DNA of 64,000 nucleotides from Dicaeum eximium (GCA_013396995.1 VWZP01007456.1:686431-750430), one strand, 5' to 3'. Shown: positions 1-13,342, counted from the stretch's first letter. Made by a program: numbers and translations. Notes: generated from the sequence alone by a model not told the origin.

Positions 1-2086
1 ATCAAGCACATTGCAAAATAAGCATAAAATTATTTACAATTGTTAGCAACATTCCACAATACTTAGAGCAGGCACAGAAATGCTTGAACTCCTCTATGAG
101 TAGTAAATAGGCCCATATGGTCTTGTCATCTCTCCTCCCACTCCACACCCTTAGGAACACAAAAAAAAAAAAAAGAGAAAGAGAGAGAAGAAATATAATA
201 AAAGTAACTCAACAAAGCAGGCAATTCCTTAGGAATTCTCTTGTATTCAAAATGCCTTTGAAATTATCCAGCAACTAAACCACAGGCTCGCTCATCCTTT
301 TGGTCTCACAAAACCACTACAGAGCATCCTCTGTGCTCAGATGCGGTAATTACAGACAACATGCACAAAGAAAAGCAAATAGAATAATTTCAATTGCCAA
401 AGCCAAATATGCAATTGTGCATCTATAAAGGTAATTACACGCCAAAAGATCAGTCATGGTTCTGGTTTCTTCAGATTACTGTTTTGCCCTGAAGAAAAAC
501 AATTATCACATAAGTAGTCCTAATAATTTAAATATTTCTTTTGCATATCAGCATCAAATCTGAATGAATACCTTTTTTTTTTCTTAAAGTGTGCATTCTG
601 AGCCAAACATTGTGTCTCTAACTTCTAATTCAGGAAAGCCTTGGTCCAAAAAGCCACTGGTGGCAATGGAAAGACTCCATAGAGCTTTTCTCTGCTGATT
701 CAGATATTTTTTTTACTCTTCTTATCTACTTTTATGTCACTTGTCTCTCTTGCCAAAAGCCATTGTAAATAAAAGGAGCTCAAAGCTGAGAGACTCCAGA
801 GACAGGTAAATATCAAAAGTTGACATATTGTACTGTTGCATTTCAGCTTTACTGTTGATATATAGGAAATTCTTTACTTCTTGGTATTCATGGTTAACCA
901 CCTGGTCAATAGTTTTGTATACAGTAATCAAATACCCTGAGTACCTCTCCAACCCTCGACCCAAATCATTGGACAGCGTCATCTACTTACCACTCTCAGT
1001 GTGGGTTGACCCTGCAGAGGATCCATGTTTGTGCAGAGAAATACACATGCCCTACTGCATAAGTATTTGAGCAAAATACCTCAGAGAAGGCCAACCTACT
1101 GCCATCTACAGACCTTGATGAAGAACCTGATGAAAGAAATTAAAAACACTAATGAAATGCCTTTGCGTCAATGTGGTATTTGAAGTACGTTCAGCCTTTG
1201 GAAGTGTTCACCATACATTCCACACCTCTCTAAACCTATGATGTTTTATGCAGGGAGAGAGAACCACAAATGAGAGCAGACCTGGCTGCTTTCAGGAGCA
1301 TTAGCTCTCAGGAGTCAGATCACAGCTGAAAAACCAGAAACAGAAATTAGTGTTACAACTTCAGTGGGAGCGATCTTGATGAAACCTTGAAAGGTGGCCT
1401 CATTTCAGGGGCAATGAAGGGAGATCAGGTCAGGCTTTTCTGCTTTTTTCCCTATGGACAAGCCAATCTCCATAGTGAACCCAGCTCACACATTCTGTCA
1501 AGGATAAGCTGCTGAGCCAAAGAAGGAGCAGGCCAGGCTCATGCTTGATGCCTCGTTTGGGCTCAGCTCAGCATCCCCATGTAGATCCAGGCTAAGAAAA
1601 CCAAAGCCAGCAGGGATATTTTGGCACCTTTTCCTGGCAGCCACAATGATCTTGCATATCTATTATGTATTTTCTTTTTTTCATACTTTACATATTTAGT
1701 CAGCCTTTTTGGCCGATGTCTGATTTTTTGGCTTGTTTCACTATGGCTTGGCTGTACCTTTGATCACTTGGCTTGCTCAAGTCTAGTACCACTTGATTTG
1801 TAAAGCTGCTGCAGTTTCTTAACTGGACAGTTACAGACTGGAATCCATTTATGAAAGTTTTAGGTTAGCATTTCATGCCACATATTAACTGTTTTTTTTT
1901 TCATTCATTTGTTCATTCATTCATTCATTCATTCAACTTGCTGAATACAGAGCAGGAGCATATACATAAATTTGGGAAGAAGGCTGAGGACAAAGACTAT
2001 GATCTATAAAGGTCATGAACCCTCCTCAGAACAACAGTGCCATTAGCAACTCTGCACAGGATTTGTAAGGTGTTCTGTGACACACA
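1..2086. other. Non-coding unique DNA, no gene recognised
   Basis: This is AT-rich, CpG-poor sequence with stops in all frames at short intervals. The longest frames (about 60-80 codons near 740-1070 and 1620-1800) show no domain, no codon structure and no convincing splice context. The only structured element is a T-run followed by a CATT array near 1.9 kb, listed separately. It could be intronic or intergenic. Confidence 0.6.
1892..1934. repeat. T-run plus (CATT)n microsatellite
   Basis: A run of T residues (1892-1901) is followed by about eight CATT units with one interruption (a TTTG step near 1910). It is a simple tandem repeat, probably length-polymorphic. Confidence 0.9.
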
Positions 2087-2391
2087 TGTCACTATAACAC
2101 AAGCAACACAGACGAAAAGGACACGAGACGAATCTCAGGACAAAAGAAGGCGTAGTTTATTGTGAGTTCTAGTATTTATAGAACTCTGTAAAAGAAATGT
2201 GATTGGAAGGTGAAGTTACCACCTCTTCAACCACATTGGTTATAAATTCAATCATTCACAAAATTATCTATGATAGAAATATGTAAACAAAAGAGATTCA
2301 GTTAGAACAACAGAGGCTTATTTACAAAAGCCTAGCGTGAGAAGACTCCATCTAAAATGAAAACATCAGAAGGCTAAATAACAAGGCGACA
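2087..2391 (-). mobile_element. Solo LTR of an avian endogenous retrovirus (ERVK-like)
   Basis: This 305-bp element has retroviral LTR architecture on the minus strand. It begins TGTCGCC at 2391 and ends GTGACA at 2087, giving the usual TG...CA ends within a short inverted repeat. Reading on the minus strand there is a CCAAT box at 2239-2235, a TATA box (TATAAATA) at 2180-2173 and a poly(A) signal (AATAAA) at 2161-2156. The flanks carry the same 6-mer, CACACA (2081-2086 and 2392-2397), as expected of a 6-bp target-site duplication; this length is typical of alpha/beta-like (ERVK) retroviruses. The flanking 6-mer is low-complexity, so the duplication alone is not proof. No internal gag, pol or env sequence adjoins it, so it is a solo LTR left by LTR-LTR recombination. 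The TATA and poly(A) signals are only about 11 bp apart, which implies that AATAAA lies in U3 and R is very short. The exact subfamily is not assigned. Confidence 0.8.
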
Positions 2392-5300
2392 CACACATTA
2401 TCTCATTTTATGATATATATTTTCCTTTCCTCTATAATTGTTAAGCTCTGTTTCCAAAGGACACATTCATACTGTCTTTCCATACCTTAGCTCTAGGCTT
2501 TTACCTGAGAGAAAGCTCTCAACTGGTCTAGTAATGCAAAGGACTTTGCACAGTACCTAGCAAAGAGAAGCTACCGAGTGCTGCTGCACCCTCCAGCCCC
2601 TTGCTTCCCACCACCGTGCTCAGAAAGCTACATGACACAGCAGTGCTCAAAATATCCGAGAAGGACAGCATGCAATCACAGAGGCAGGTAAGGTTCCTGG
2701 CCTGGGGAACCTGCAGACTAGAAAGGATCACTTCTTATTTCTACCTCCTTCCTCAAAACACTTCTGTTTGACCCTCCTAATTCTGCCTTCATATTCCCCT
2801 TTCTCATGCCAGGCTTCCAGCTCTGCCTTCTTCAGCTGTGCTTCCTCTCTTCTCTGTGGTCATTTCCAGCTCCCTCCCTCCCTGCCTGCCTGGCCCTAAT
2901 CCCCTCAAGCAGATGGAGGAGGGGAGAGGAGGAGCATGAAAGCACCTGTGAAGATTTTCAAGCCACAACTTTGGGCTGCTCACCAGCTCACAAGAGGTGC
3001 TCCTTGTGCTCATCAGCAAGGTCAAATGTAACACAGTGGGGCACAACAGGTCAAGTAAGGAGAAGAGTCCTCACGAAGAATCGCATGAATGTACTGCAAA
3101 AATGCTTGAAAGGACCACTGCTTTCTCCTGCTCTGTTATGTGCCCTATGGTGAAATCTGTCTCAATTAAAAAAGTGCAGGAGCAGCACAAGTGTGACTGC
3201 CTCCTCCCTCACTGCCCCCAAAGTGTTTCAAAGCCTCTTCAGGACTGCTGTCACGCAGCAAATGCAAGTGCACGCCACGGGCACATTCCCAGGCCAGGCT
3301 GCCTCTCATGATTTCCTCCATGTGAATTTGGGGACTGAGCAGAGGCTGCTTTAACATGACACTCTTGTTTCAGCCCCAGGCAAGTAGACAATTCCTGAGG
3401 CAGCTGCAGGGAGTAGTTGGCATGTGAGTGATCACCTGCAAAGCCCTGGCTGCTGATAAGTCACTGAGTCAGGGAGGGCTTCTGCAGCAACAAGCAGGCT
3501 GTGGGGCACTGCAGGAGTAGTCTCTGTCCCAGGAAAAGGACTGCATGGCTTCTTCTTTCAAATGGCAAGTGAGATGTGGTCACAGGCAGAATAAAACCAA
3601 GAGAAAAACCTGACAAATAGCCTAGTGGCTTGTGAGAGGGCTGATTCCACAGAAGATGCTCTTCTGCCTCTTGCAGTTGGGAAGACCCACTGTAAGAGAA
3701 GCTCCACTGCCTTTCTTCCACTGGGGCTAGGGCTTGACCCTGGAGAAACAGCAGGCAACATGCAACAGAAACTCCTCAGCCCTGCTCCCACTGCAGCATG
3801 CTTTGCTCTAGCCTGAATTCCAGACCCAGCAGGAAAAGCCACTCTGTAGCTCATGGTGGGCAAATGTTTCCATTACTGGGGCCAGATGCTGGTTTAGGTT
3901 ATGGGCGGGATTACATGGATGACATTCCTTTCTTCCCCAGGAGTTTCATGGTGGTTTAACACACCTGGGCACACCAGAAGACGTTTAATATGTGCAGGGT
4001 TTAGCAGGAACTAGTTGCCTTCTGCTCCCTGCTTGAGGTCACACTGCATCATCCCACAGACTGCACTCACCCAGATCTTCACTGTCTCATGGGTACTTCC
4101 CATATTCAGTGTATGATGGCAAAGGAGCTTTCCCCTCCAGTCTTACACAACTCCTCTTGAGGTAAACCAGAGGCAAAATTACAAGAGGGAGCTTAAGGGG
4201 CACATTATCATTTGTGCCACGGCCAAGGAATGAGCCCCATTTTAATTAGCAAGTACACAGGAGGAGGCAGTGCCTTTTCCTCTTTGTGCTCTGCAACTCA
4301 GTAGAGATTTGGAGGTGGGAATAGGACTGCAAGGTGTAAGATGATTTACAAATGGAATATGATAGTATACCTGATTCCTGTGTTAATATGTAATGTTATT
4401 TCTTCAAGATGTGTGGTCATAATGGGGAATTATTGAGGGGAGCTAAGGGTTTAGAAGATTAAATTTGGATTTGCAGCCTTTTATTTTTGGAGCATTTTTT
4501 AAAAAATTACTCTTCCATTCTGCCAGCAGTCTTTTTGCCTACTGTGCTGATCAAAGCCCTCGGCTGTGCTATAATCAGAATGACAATAACATATCTGTTT
4601 GAAACCATCCGAGTCCTGTCTTGTGCAGAACAGCCGTGTTGAAAGATGTTTGTGTAAGGATGAAATAACTAAGAATGCTTACATTACTCTTCAACCACAG
4701 GTTGCATTTGTTGCTTTGCATGTAAAAACTCTGCCCAGAAAAAGAGGTATTAGGCCAACTATGCCTCCACTCAAGAGTTGTCTACTGGAAAAACATAGCA
4801 GTTCATGTTTAAGACCACCAGCATTTCTCTGATGGTTGCTGAGCTCAGATGAGCAGTGTAATGGAAGGAGAAGGACTATCCAGACCAGTTCCAATGTTCA
4901 ATAAATTATATAATGCTTTTGTGTATCTCTCTCTGACAATATAAGCACAGGGAAAGTGGCCTCAAAAAAATAATGATTTTTAGTATGGAACATTAAAACC
5001 ACCTTCTTAAGTATATTTGGGGGAATAAATTCTATAAAAGAAACTGACAGATTTTTGCAGGAATGCTTGGCGTAAAAAAGAAAGCAGCAAAGAAGCTATA
5101 ATTGAAATTAATTTGGATAGATTATTGCTATCATATGAACAATATGCAGAAAATTTTAGCCTCAGGAGGGAGTGTGGAAGAAACTGCCTATCTTATTTTA
5201 AGGTAACAACAGCTATTGAGTAGCACAGATGTCCTTAAGAGTTGTGAACTTAACATATGAGAATACAGTGGATGAATGTTCTCTGAGACTGGACTTGCCC

Positions 5301-5863
5301 CCAGCACTTCTTATAGCAATTCAAGTTACTAAAAAAATAAACCCATTTACTGTCCCTTCCAGAGTATAAAAGAATTGAGCATTGTTTAATAATACTGAGC
5401 AGATCAACAGCAAAATTTCACAACACAGAGAACCAACACCATCAGGATAAAACACTGTGACTTCTTTAAACACCATTACCTTCCTAGAAACTACACAAGA
5501 CACTTTCCAGGGTGCTGGTCACTGGCAAGGCTATAATGAAAAAGATTAATAGAGCCTATAGTTTGGATGTCCTTTGAGCTCAAGAATTATATGAAATGGG
5601 AATGGAGAAGGAAAAAATTGACATGCAGCTTCCACAAAACATGAGTTCATTCTAGGGAAGATCATACTCTGCCTGCATGTCCTCTCTAATTGCTCACAGC
5701 TACACAGCTACCCAGCCCACTGGCAAAAAGGGGAGTGTTGGCAGTGGTAATAATTAGTCAGCTGATTCACAGACACTTAAGTGATCAAAAATGGGCCTAA
5801 ACCAACCAACTGACTTAACCTGGTAGTGGAAATTGCATCAGTGGAAAAACCTATGTACTGCTT
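2392..5863. other. Non-coding unique DNA, no gene recognised
   Basis: No convincing exon, RNA gene or transposon was found. The open frames around 2.8-3.9 kb reach about 115 codons on both strands because this part is more GC-rich and poor in stops. They overlap one another on opposite strands and show no domain. A pyrimidine-rich CCCTCCCTCCC patch lies near 2.87 kb. Confidence 0.55.
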
Positions 5864-6488
5864 TGTGGTGGTTTAACCCCAGCTATCAGCTAAGCTGCCA
5901 TGAAGCTGCTGGCTCACACACACCCACCTCCCAGTAGGGAGTAGGATAGGAAAAACAAGAAAAACCCATGGGTTGAGACAACAAGAGGTTAATAATTCAA
6001 GCAAAATAAAATATACTAATAACACTAATGATGATGATGATGATGATGATGATAATAATAATAATTAATAATAATAATAATAATAATGAAAGAGAGACAC
6101 AGAGAGAGGATAAAGCCCAAGACAAGTGATGCACCATACAGTTGCTTACTGATCAATACCCAATCCATCCCCAAACAGTGATTGGTGGCTCCCTGCCAAA
6201 TCCCCCCAGTTTACAGAGCAAGCATGACCTTCTCTGGTATGGGGTATCACTTTGGCTAGTTCAGGTCAGTTGTTTTGGCCCCTACCAAATGCTACCCCCT
6301 AAATTCCCATGTTCCTGCTCACTGGCAGAGCGTGAGACACCAGAAATCCTTGATTTAGGGTAAGAACTACTTAGTGACATCTAAAACATCAGTGTGTTAT
6401 CAGCATTATTCTCATACTAAATCCAAAACACAGCAGTGTTCCAACTGCTAAGCAGAAAATTAACTCTATCACAGCCAAGCCCAGGGCA
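5864..6488 (-). mobile_element. Solo LTR of an avian endogenous retrovirus (ERVL-type)
   Basis: The plus strand opens TGTGGTGGTTTAACCCC at 5864 and closes with ...CCCAGGGCA at 6488. These are the reverse-complemented ends of a widespread bird LTR whose sense strand starts TG-CCCTGG and ends GGGGTTAAACCAC-CACA. Internal landmarks also fit that family: the phrase CATGGGTTGAGA near 5967, the AAGTGATGCACCATACA segment near 6124, GGTATGGGGTATCAC near 6236, and the block ending in TCAGTGTTATCAGCATTATTC near 6390. The family's TATA segment is decayed here (CCAGTTTACAGAGC near 6208). No gag, pol or env flanks it, so this is a solo LTR. I see no matching 5- or 6-bp target duplication (ctgctt before, ttcatg after), which suggests age or misjudged ends. 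A GAT/AAT microsatellite has grown inside it. Confidence 0.85.
6027..6087. repeat. (ATG)n(ATA)n compound microsatellite inside the LTR
   Basis: About eight ATG/GAT units (6027-6051) run into about twelve ATA units with one interruption (6052-6087). The array sits where this LTR family normally has a short irregular AAT/GAT-rich stretch, so it probably expanded after insertion. Confidence 0.92.
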
Positions 6489-9148
6489 TTCATGACAAGT
6501 TTTGAAAAGTGGATGTATTTTGACCACACTAGTCTAACTGTAGTATGTATCACAGGATATTAGAAATGCCACTTTACTAACAGCCTTTAATTAAATTTGG
6601 TCTGCATATATTCATGTAGTTATCATGTAGCCTGCTCATAGCAGGCTGACATAGACCAAATTATACCTGGGGGATGTGGTCAAAGATTGATGGATTCCAG
6701 TGGTTCTGAGATCAGGATTTGTGTATTCAAATTTAAGGAAACACAAAATTAAACGGTTTCAGAAAAACTCCCCCGTAAGACACAAGAAGATCCCAACAAA
6801 ATGGTACCAGTGTCACTGAAATGGGAATGCTAGTGTGTTACTGAGTTCCACTACTATGGAGCTATGGGTCTGGAAACCAGCAGCCTCCTGTTAAAAGTCT
6901 CCATTTTCTAAACAGGCTTAGTGCAGAAGATTATTTGAGATAACTGGATATAGCTAATCAGAGCTGCACAGCTTGCCTATTGTAAAAATTCCTAATTTTC
7001 TGTCAAATTACAAGAGCAAACACATATGTTGTTGGCAATCCTGCTGCAAATGTAGTCTTCTTCATTATAGCTCTGCCACTGCCAGTGGAAGAGCTAAATA
7101 TATTAACAGCTTAGTTCACAGCTAGTCTAAAATAACCAAAGCAAGATAAATTGCTAAAGCATTTAATTTCTGTTTGTTTGTTTGTTTGGGTTTTTTTGTT
7201 TTGTTTTGTCCAATAAAGTATCCAAAGTTTATATACACATGAGGACACAGGTGGAATAAGGTGGATCAGACAACATATAGGTATTACTTGTAACATGAAA
7301 TTTAAATGAGGTATAAAGTCACTCACCTTGGAACAAGGAATGTTTGAAATGTAAGAACATCCTACAACAAAGACCAATGCTCTTAGTGAGACATGGGATT
7401 TTTGGGAAAACACATCACCCAGCTTAAAGCCAACATTGAATACTCAGTTCAGCCTGCCCTGATTTCAGCATGAGACTGGACTATCTGCTAGTTCTTTCCA
7501 TGGCTCCCTCCAAGTCACGATTGAGGAACAGAGGTTCATTTAGTCTGGTTAGGTCTAGCCCTGCCATTATGTCAGCTCCTCCTGTTTTCTGGATCAATGG
7601 CAGCCTCCAGTTATTACCCAGTGGCCTCAGTCCAAGGCTGGACTTTCCATAGGCTGAAGCATAAAAGAGCAGAAGTCTGATGCTGGTGATGAGCCAGAAC
7701 ACTTGGTTTCCAAATCAAGATGAAACTGCAATAATGTCCAGTGTAGATCGCATCAGTAAAGGGCTTTTACACACATTTTCATACACCACTGCCATTGTCC
7801 TTTGTTCCAGAGCTAAGTGTTGGCAGAACACGCCCAGTCATCACAAAATGTATCATTATTATGTGCAGACACACTACTGAATAAAGTCAGTCTGAACACA
7901 GCTCAGTGTTTTTTCATTCTGGGATTAATTAAGACTGAGGAAAACACTGTTGAATCCTCTTCTGGAAGACCAAATCCAAGCACTTTTTGAATGCACATCA
8001 TGAACATTTGCTCCTACATGTTATTTCTGTGTTTCCTAGCAGAAACTCATTAGCAATTCAGTAGTGAAGGGATTACTCATTAGCTGGTAGCAATATGGAG
8101 CTGAAAACCACATAAGAGTGCCAAAGGAGGCTTTTATCTGTATTGTGCGTGCCAGATAAAGGACAAAAGCAAAAATATAGCAAAGGCTTGAAAGTCTTGA
8201 CCTAAGTGTTGTTCTTTCAGTCAAAATGATTTTTGTGAAAAACCTCAAAAATACTTGGGGTCAGCTCTTACAGAGAAGGAATGAATATCTAAGGTTTGCA
8301 AGTAGGAAGGGCAGGTCCATGAGTAAGCAGCTGAAAGACTTCCCCAGGCTTGGCACCGCAGCAAGAGCACGTGTAGATCAGATACTCCTACTGCCAGAAG
8401 TCCTTTGCGTGTGCTCTGCTGCAATAATTACATGAGATATTGCACGTGTAGTTACAGCTTCATAAAAGAAAAACCCAACAGACAAACAGATGACAGCTGC
8501 CCACAACAGACCCATTGGTACTGGAGGAGCTCATGCTCATTCTGCTTTCAGACACTGTTAAAACAACACATTTCTAAGTGTTTAGTCAGTGTCCTGATAC
8601 AATATATTTGTAAAATGTTATAAAAACTCACATGGCCATATTTCACTGAAAAGAGATTAGATACACTTCACCAGACTTTTTAGTATTCAGCTCAAAAGAG
8701 AGCACCTGACCTACTTAAATTGCCGTAAATCTGACTAGATGCTTATATGACCCATTTTTGTCAACTCAAAGCCCCTTAGTTCAAAATGTTATCACAGATA
8801 AAAATTTAAAACTAAGTGACCATATCTACATTTTTTTCATTATCAGTGCACACAGTATCTTGAAATCCCTTAGTATGGATTTATGTGCAACTTTTAAATT
8901 AAAAAAAAAATCAGCAAATGCAATATTCTTTCTAAGATCTTAAAATGGGAAAAAGATGAAGAAATGCCGATCCAGCTAAACTTCAACTAAACAGCTTCTT
9001 CCAGCATTCTGGGATTGCTTTTTTTTGTCATCTAGGAAGTCAGAATGTACCTTAAGAGTGACAGGGGGAAAGATGCAGAGAAACACAAGGATTCAATTCC
9101 CATCTCAAGAAAAAACTCTCTGGTTTTGTGTAATCTTACTTGACACAA
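6489..9148. other. Non-coding unique DNA, no gene recognised
   Basis: AT-rich sequence with only short frames, the longest about 100 codons on the minus strand at 7111-7413, which runs through a TTTG microsatellite and is spurious. No RNA gene or transposon was identified. Confidence 0.55.
7171..7208. repeat. (TTTG)n microsatellite
   Basis: Tandem TGTT/TTTG units are followed by a T-rich TTTTTTTGTTTTG stretch. This is a simple repeat. Confidence 0.88.
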
Positions 9149-9190
9149 AGCTGAAAGAGACCTCTTGAGCCATGGAGTCCAGACCCCAGG
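9149..9190 (-). mobile_element. Possible CR1 3'-end scrap
   Basis: A short stretch (AGCTGAAAGAGACCTC followed by GAGTCCAGACCCC) resembles the antisense of the CR1 3' untranslated end, which reads GAAGGGACCTC...TAGTCCAACCCC in the family. The match is about 40 bp and imperfect, with no continuation on either side, so chance similarity is possible. Confidence 0.35.
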
Positions 9191-10369
9191 ATCCATAGTA
9201 AAAGACATGATTTGTACATGTATGCCTAGTATAGCTGCTGTACAGTGAGGGTCATGATGGGACAGGACTTGAATCACTGCATTGGAGAGGACCTGCTTCT
9301 GCACATGCATGATCACTGTGGCTTCAGGAGATGAGTTTCAGCAATGGTGTAATTTGTCAGTGCTTTATGCAAATATGCTGAGCCACAATTCTCTCTGCTG
9401 CCCTGCATCAGACAAAGTTCCTCACCTGGCGAGTAGGGAAACATTACAGAAAGAAACCCTGAGCAATAGTTTCGTTTAAGGTAGCAATTGCTTCCCCTTT
9501 TTTTACCTCTGAGCTCCACCTGCCCACAGTGGAATTTCAAGGATTGCTGGGTTAAAAGCTCAGGCAATTATGATTGCCTGGGAGAGAAGCCTTCCCTCTT
9601 CATCAGAAGGTGGATGCCCAAGAGCTCCTTCTTCAGGAGAGATTTTTCCCTTTCACAGTGAGCAGGCAGGTGTTGATTGATCTTTACCGTGGCAGCTGGT
9701 AGGTGGAGCTAACTCCTTCCCAGAAGCAGGAGTAGGTGGGAGTAGCCAACCCTCCAGCTGTGCAGTTGGGCTAAGGTTTGCAGTCACTGGACAGACTTGC
9801 AGTGAAACTTTGTCGGTGCAATATAGCAAAAAGATCATGCATAAACCTGTCTGGCTCCAAGGAACGGTACAGCTGACTTTGCAACAGTCCACAGTTCTTT
9901 TAATCTAGATGAGAGTGCTGCCCTAGCATGACCTACAAGCTGAAGAATTAGTTAATATTCCCCTCTGATTAATAGCTCATGTAAAATTAGTAGGAAGGAA
10001 AAAAGATGTGCTAGTTAACCACCACATCTTTCTTGGCGGGAGGATGTAAATGTTGAAGGCAGAGATAATATTACCTCCCCTGGGCATTAGACACTTGGTG
10101 GTTTGGAGCACATGCCTTTGATAATCAACATCAGTATCTCTTTCATGTCACTGAACAGAAAATAGGGCCTCTTCAAAGAGACTAACTCAGAAAAGAAACT
10201 GTTAAACAGGCCTGACTGGGTTGAGCAATGCTGGAAATTAAGTACCCTGGAGGGGCAGGATTAGAAGTGAGGTCAGCACTCTCAGACAAGGGCAAGGGAG
10301 TGCATTAATAGCCCTCTGTACTGCCTCTGAAGTTCAGATGATTGTCACTGAATATCCATGCAGCCCTCT

Positions 10370-10530
10370 CATTCTCCCCCTCCATATGCTGTTCTCTTAA
10401 TTAGCATTCTGCCTTCTTGTCATAAAGTGCATGAATTAGCTGGTGGCCAGGAGCTTACTGGCCTAAGCTTTTGAACTGCTATGGAGTTTCAATTACACAG
10501 CCTCACTGAGAATTATTTATTTTTTTTTAA
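10370..10530. promoter_or_regulatory. Candidate conserved non-coding element (weak)
   Basis: This stretch holds CATATG (10383-10388), TTAATTAG (10397-10404), CATAAA (10431-10436), GAATTAG (10453-10459) and CAATTA (10490-10495), followed by an A/T run. Clusters of TAATTA-type homeodomain sites are common in vertebrate developmental enhancers, but AT-rich DNA also yields them by chance. No conservation data were available. Confidence 0.18.
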
Positions 10531-13342
10531 TCCTGACTTTTTCATAATGTTAATCCACTAGTAGATACTTGTCCTTTATCTGAGACACCGAGGCGTTCAG
10601 CAAATGCACATGAAAGAATGAGGCTTTGTTCCTTTGCCATCCGGACTCCTGTTTCATGTGCCTTCAAATAAAGGAATTATTCCTTTCTAATGACTCAGTT
10701 TTCTTTGCTTTAACCCTTCTAGAGACAAATTACTAACTGTACACTGATGACATAATTTCTCTCCTGGATGGTAACTAATACAAAATTAACCTTTCAGCAA
10801 AAGCACTTTTAGAAAAGCACATCTGTTTTTAGCCTGGGAATTTCAAAGGTTCTTAATAAAACTGGGCTTTCAGTAGCAATGTTCTTGGCTATTGAAAGTG
10901 CCTTGCAATTTTCTATTCTTCTGGACTGTCAAAGCAGCTCAAGGAGTGCTGCAGAGCAAGAGTAGGGAGTGGAGGCTGTGCTTACAAGGGTATCTCTGCA
11001 GCATGACTGAGAACCATGGCCAGGTCCCCAAGGAGGTTTGTCTGTCCCTCCATCACCAGGCCATTTGGAAACACAGAGCCCTTGGTGCCACATGCAGCCT
11101 GATGCACCCTGACAGCACACCCTGTGTCAGGGCAGGCTGGCTGGCCTGGGCAGGGAGCAGGGCTGGTGCATTTGTCCTGCTTGCTGACCCACAGCTCTGA
11201 AACCAGGGGATCTTGGCAAGATACTTCATTGTAAAAATTCAAAGATACCGCCTGATGAAAGCAATAGGAAACAAAAAAAAAGCAAAATATTTTGTTTAGG
11301 TGACTTAAGGTACAGTCTTTCTTTGAGTCCAGGCTCTTTGTCACAACTGTTTTCATGTACAGTTCTTTCTAACAATGTGTTCGTTTCTGTCCAGTGTAAA
11401 CATGTATAAACCAATTAATTACTGCCTGCTGTGGCCGGGAAACATTGTTAAGCACGTTGCTAGCAGGCCCAGTATTTAAGCACAGATGAAACTGGTAGAG
11501 TTTGGATTCTGGAGTCAGCAGTATCTGAAAGAGTTTGTCATTGTCTGCAGAGGTCTGGACATGTACTTTTTGAACCAAATGCCAGCAATTTGCTCAGTTC
11601 TCAAGTTGATAAAGAAAAATGGAAACACTTGACAGCAGATCTTCCACCATCCACTGTTCAATGCTTAAACTGCTCTGGCTTAAATTGCTTTGCACATTCT
11701 CTCCCCGATGTACTCAAATGTATTATTTCTTTCCATTTCCACTTCTTTCCAGCAGCAGATTTTTACACTCTATCTCCTAGATTACTTCAACAGCCAACCC
11801 TAAAATCTTTGCTGCAGAGGACCTTAAGACCTGATGCAAATATTTTTTCCAAGTAACAGGGAGTTAAGCTCTTGAGAAGCTCACAAACTGAGTGTTGTTT
11901 CTATTAAACTAGAGAGCAGAGCCTGGTAAGCAGGGTCCTCCCAAGGCCATACCAAAATGCCAGATGCATAAATGACTGGAACACTTTTCCTGTGTGCCCA
12001 GCTAGCAGGAATGCCAAGAGAAACAGGAGAGATTAAAACTTTATCTCACACAACAGACTGCAGCACTGCCTCCCCACAGTTTCTGCTGCAGCTTTGGGAT
12101 TTAAGTTACATTTGGGAGGGGTCTGGCTGGTGAGCCAGCATACCCCAAACACATCTGGGCCTGCCCCTAAATCAGCTCTACCAAGATGTGCAGGAGCGTT
12201 ATTGGCACCCTGGTACAGCAGCAATCTCTGTAGAAGACCAGTGAACCAGAAAATAAGAGACAACATTTGTGTCAGGACTCCTCTCTCAGCTCAAAGATCA
12301 CTTCACTGGCCATGTTCACCATGTAAACTAATCCCTGCTCCATTGTGCAGATGCAGATCTTCAAGGGGATCTTCTCTCCAAAATTCTCCCCAAGAATTTT
12401 AAAGCAATTAAATTTCACAGTAGATTTTTGAGGAAAGTAATGCTGATTTTTGGATTTTTGGCATTTTTAAAGTAAAAGACACTGAGGCGTGATGAAATTA
12501 GGAGTCTCAGAAAGCCAGAGTGGAATCAAAAACAGACCAATCCCAAATTTCCAGTGTGTGCCATCATACACTCATTTCTTCATGATGCAACTCAGGAGAT
12601 CCAACAGACAAACCTTGGATGCTATTCTAAATTGCCAAATATAAATGAAGTTCATTACCCTAGTTATCTAGTCCTAATTCTGATTCTCTGAACTCTCAGT
12701 CTCAGTCTAGTCTCAGTCTAGTTCAATGGTATCTGTACAGGTCCATGAGGCTGGCAAAAATTAACAGCTGTAGGATATTCCTATGTTTTAAAAGAGCAAA
12801 AAGGTATATGTGATAAATTCAGTCAAAGATCAGCAAAACTCCTTGGATATTTCTCTTCTTCTTCTACAGAATGGAAACATTCTAATGCAGTTTTGAAATA
12901 AGATTTAGTGCTTTGTTTACGCCATGTTTTAGAATTTGTATGTATTTTGTATAAATAACTGAAAATCAGTGAATTCTATTCAAAATAAACTTTCACTATT
13001 GTTTGTTTAGTTGAGAAATATTTTGCTGAAAAGCCACAATAATAAATGTGACAGTCTGCTCAACAATCTCTTTTATCTCTTGCTTTGCAGAAAAGAAGCA
13101 TTGGGACACTGCTGGCCATTTCTTTTTTTGATCCTGCTTTAGCCAGGGAGATCAAAAGATGCAGGTGACAAACTGGATACATACACTTGGGACAGTAACA
13201 TAGGGTCAGTAGTACCAATGAGAACAATGCAATTGAGAGGAAATTTGATTTATAAAAAGTAGGCCGATTAAATCCAAAATATGCAGACATACAACAGGTA
13301 TTTAGTTGCTACCATTATTACATGCCAAAATGGGGTAATGCC

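Noticed and set aside
3945..4010. GGTGGTTTAAC phrase similar to the LTR end at 5868
   Set aside because: The similarity ends after about 12 bp and none of the other LTR landmarks follow.
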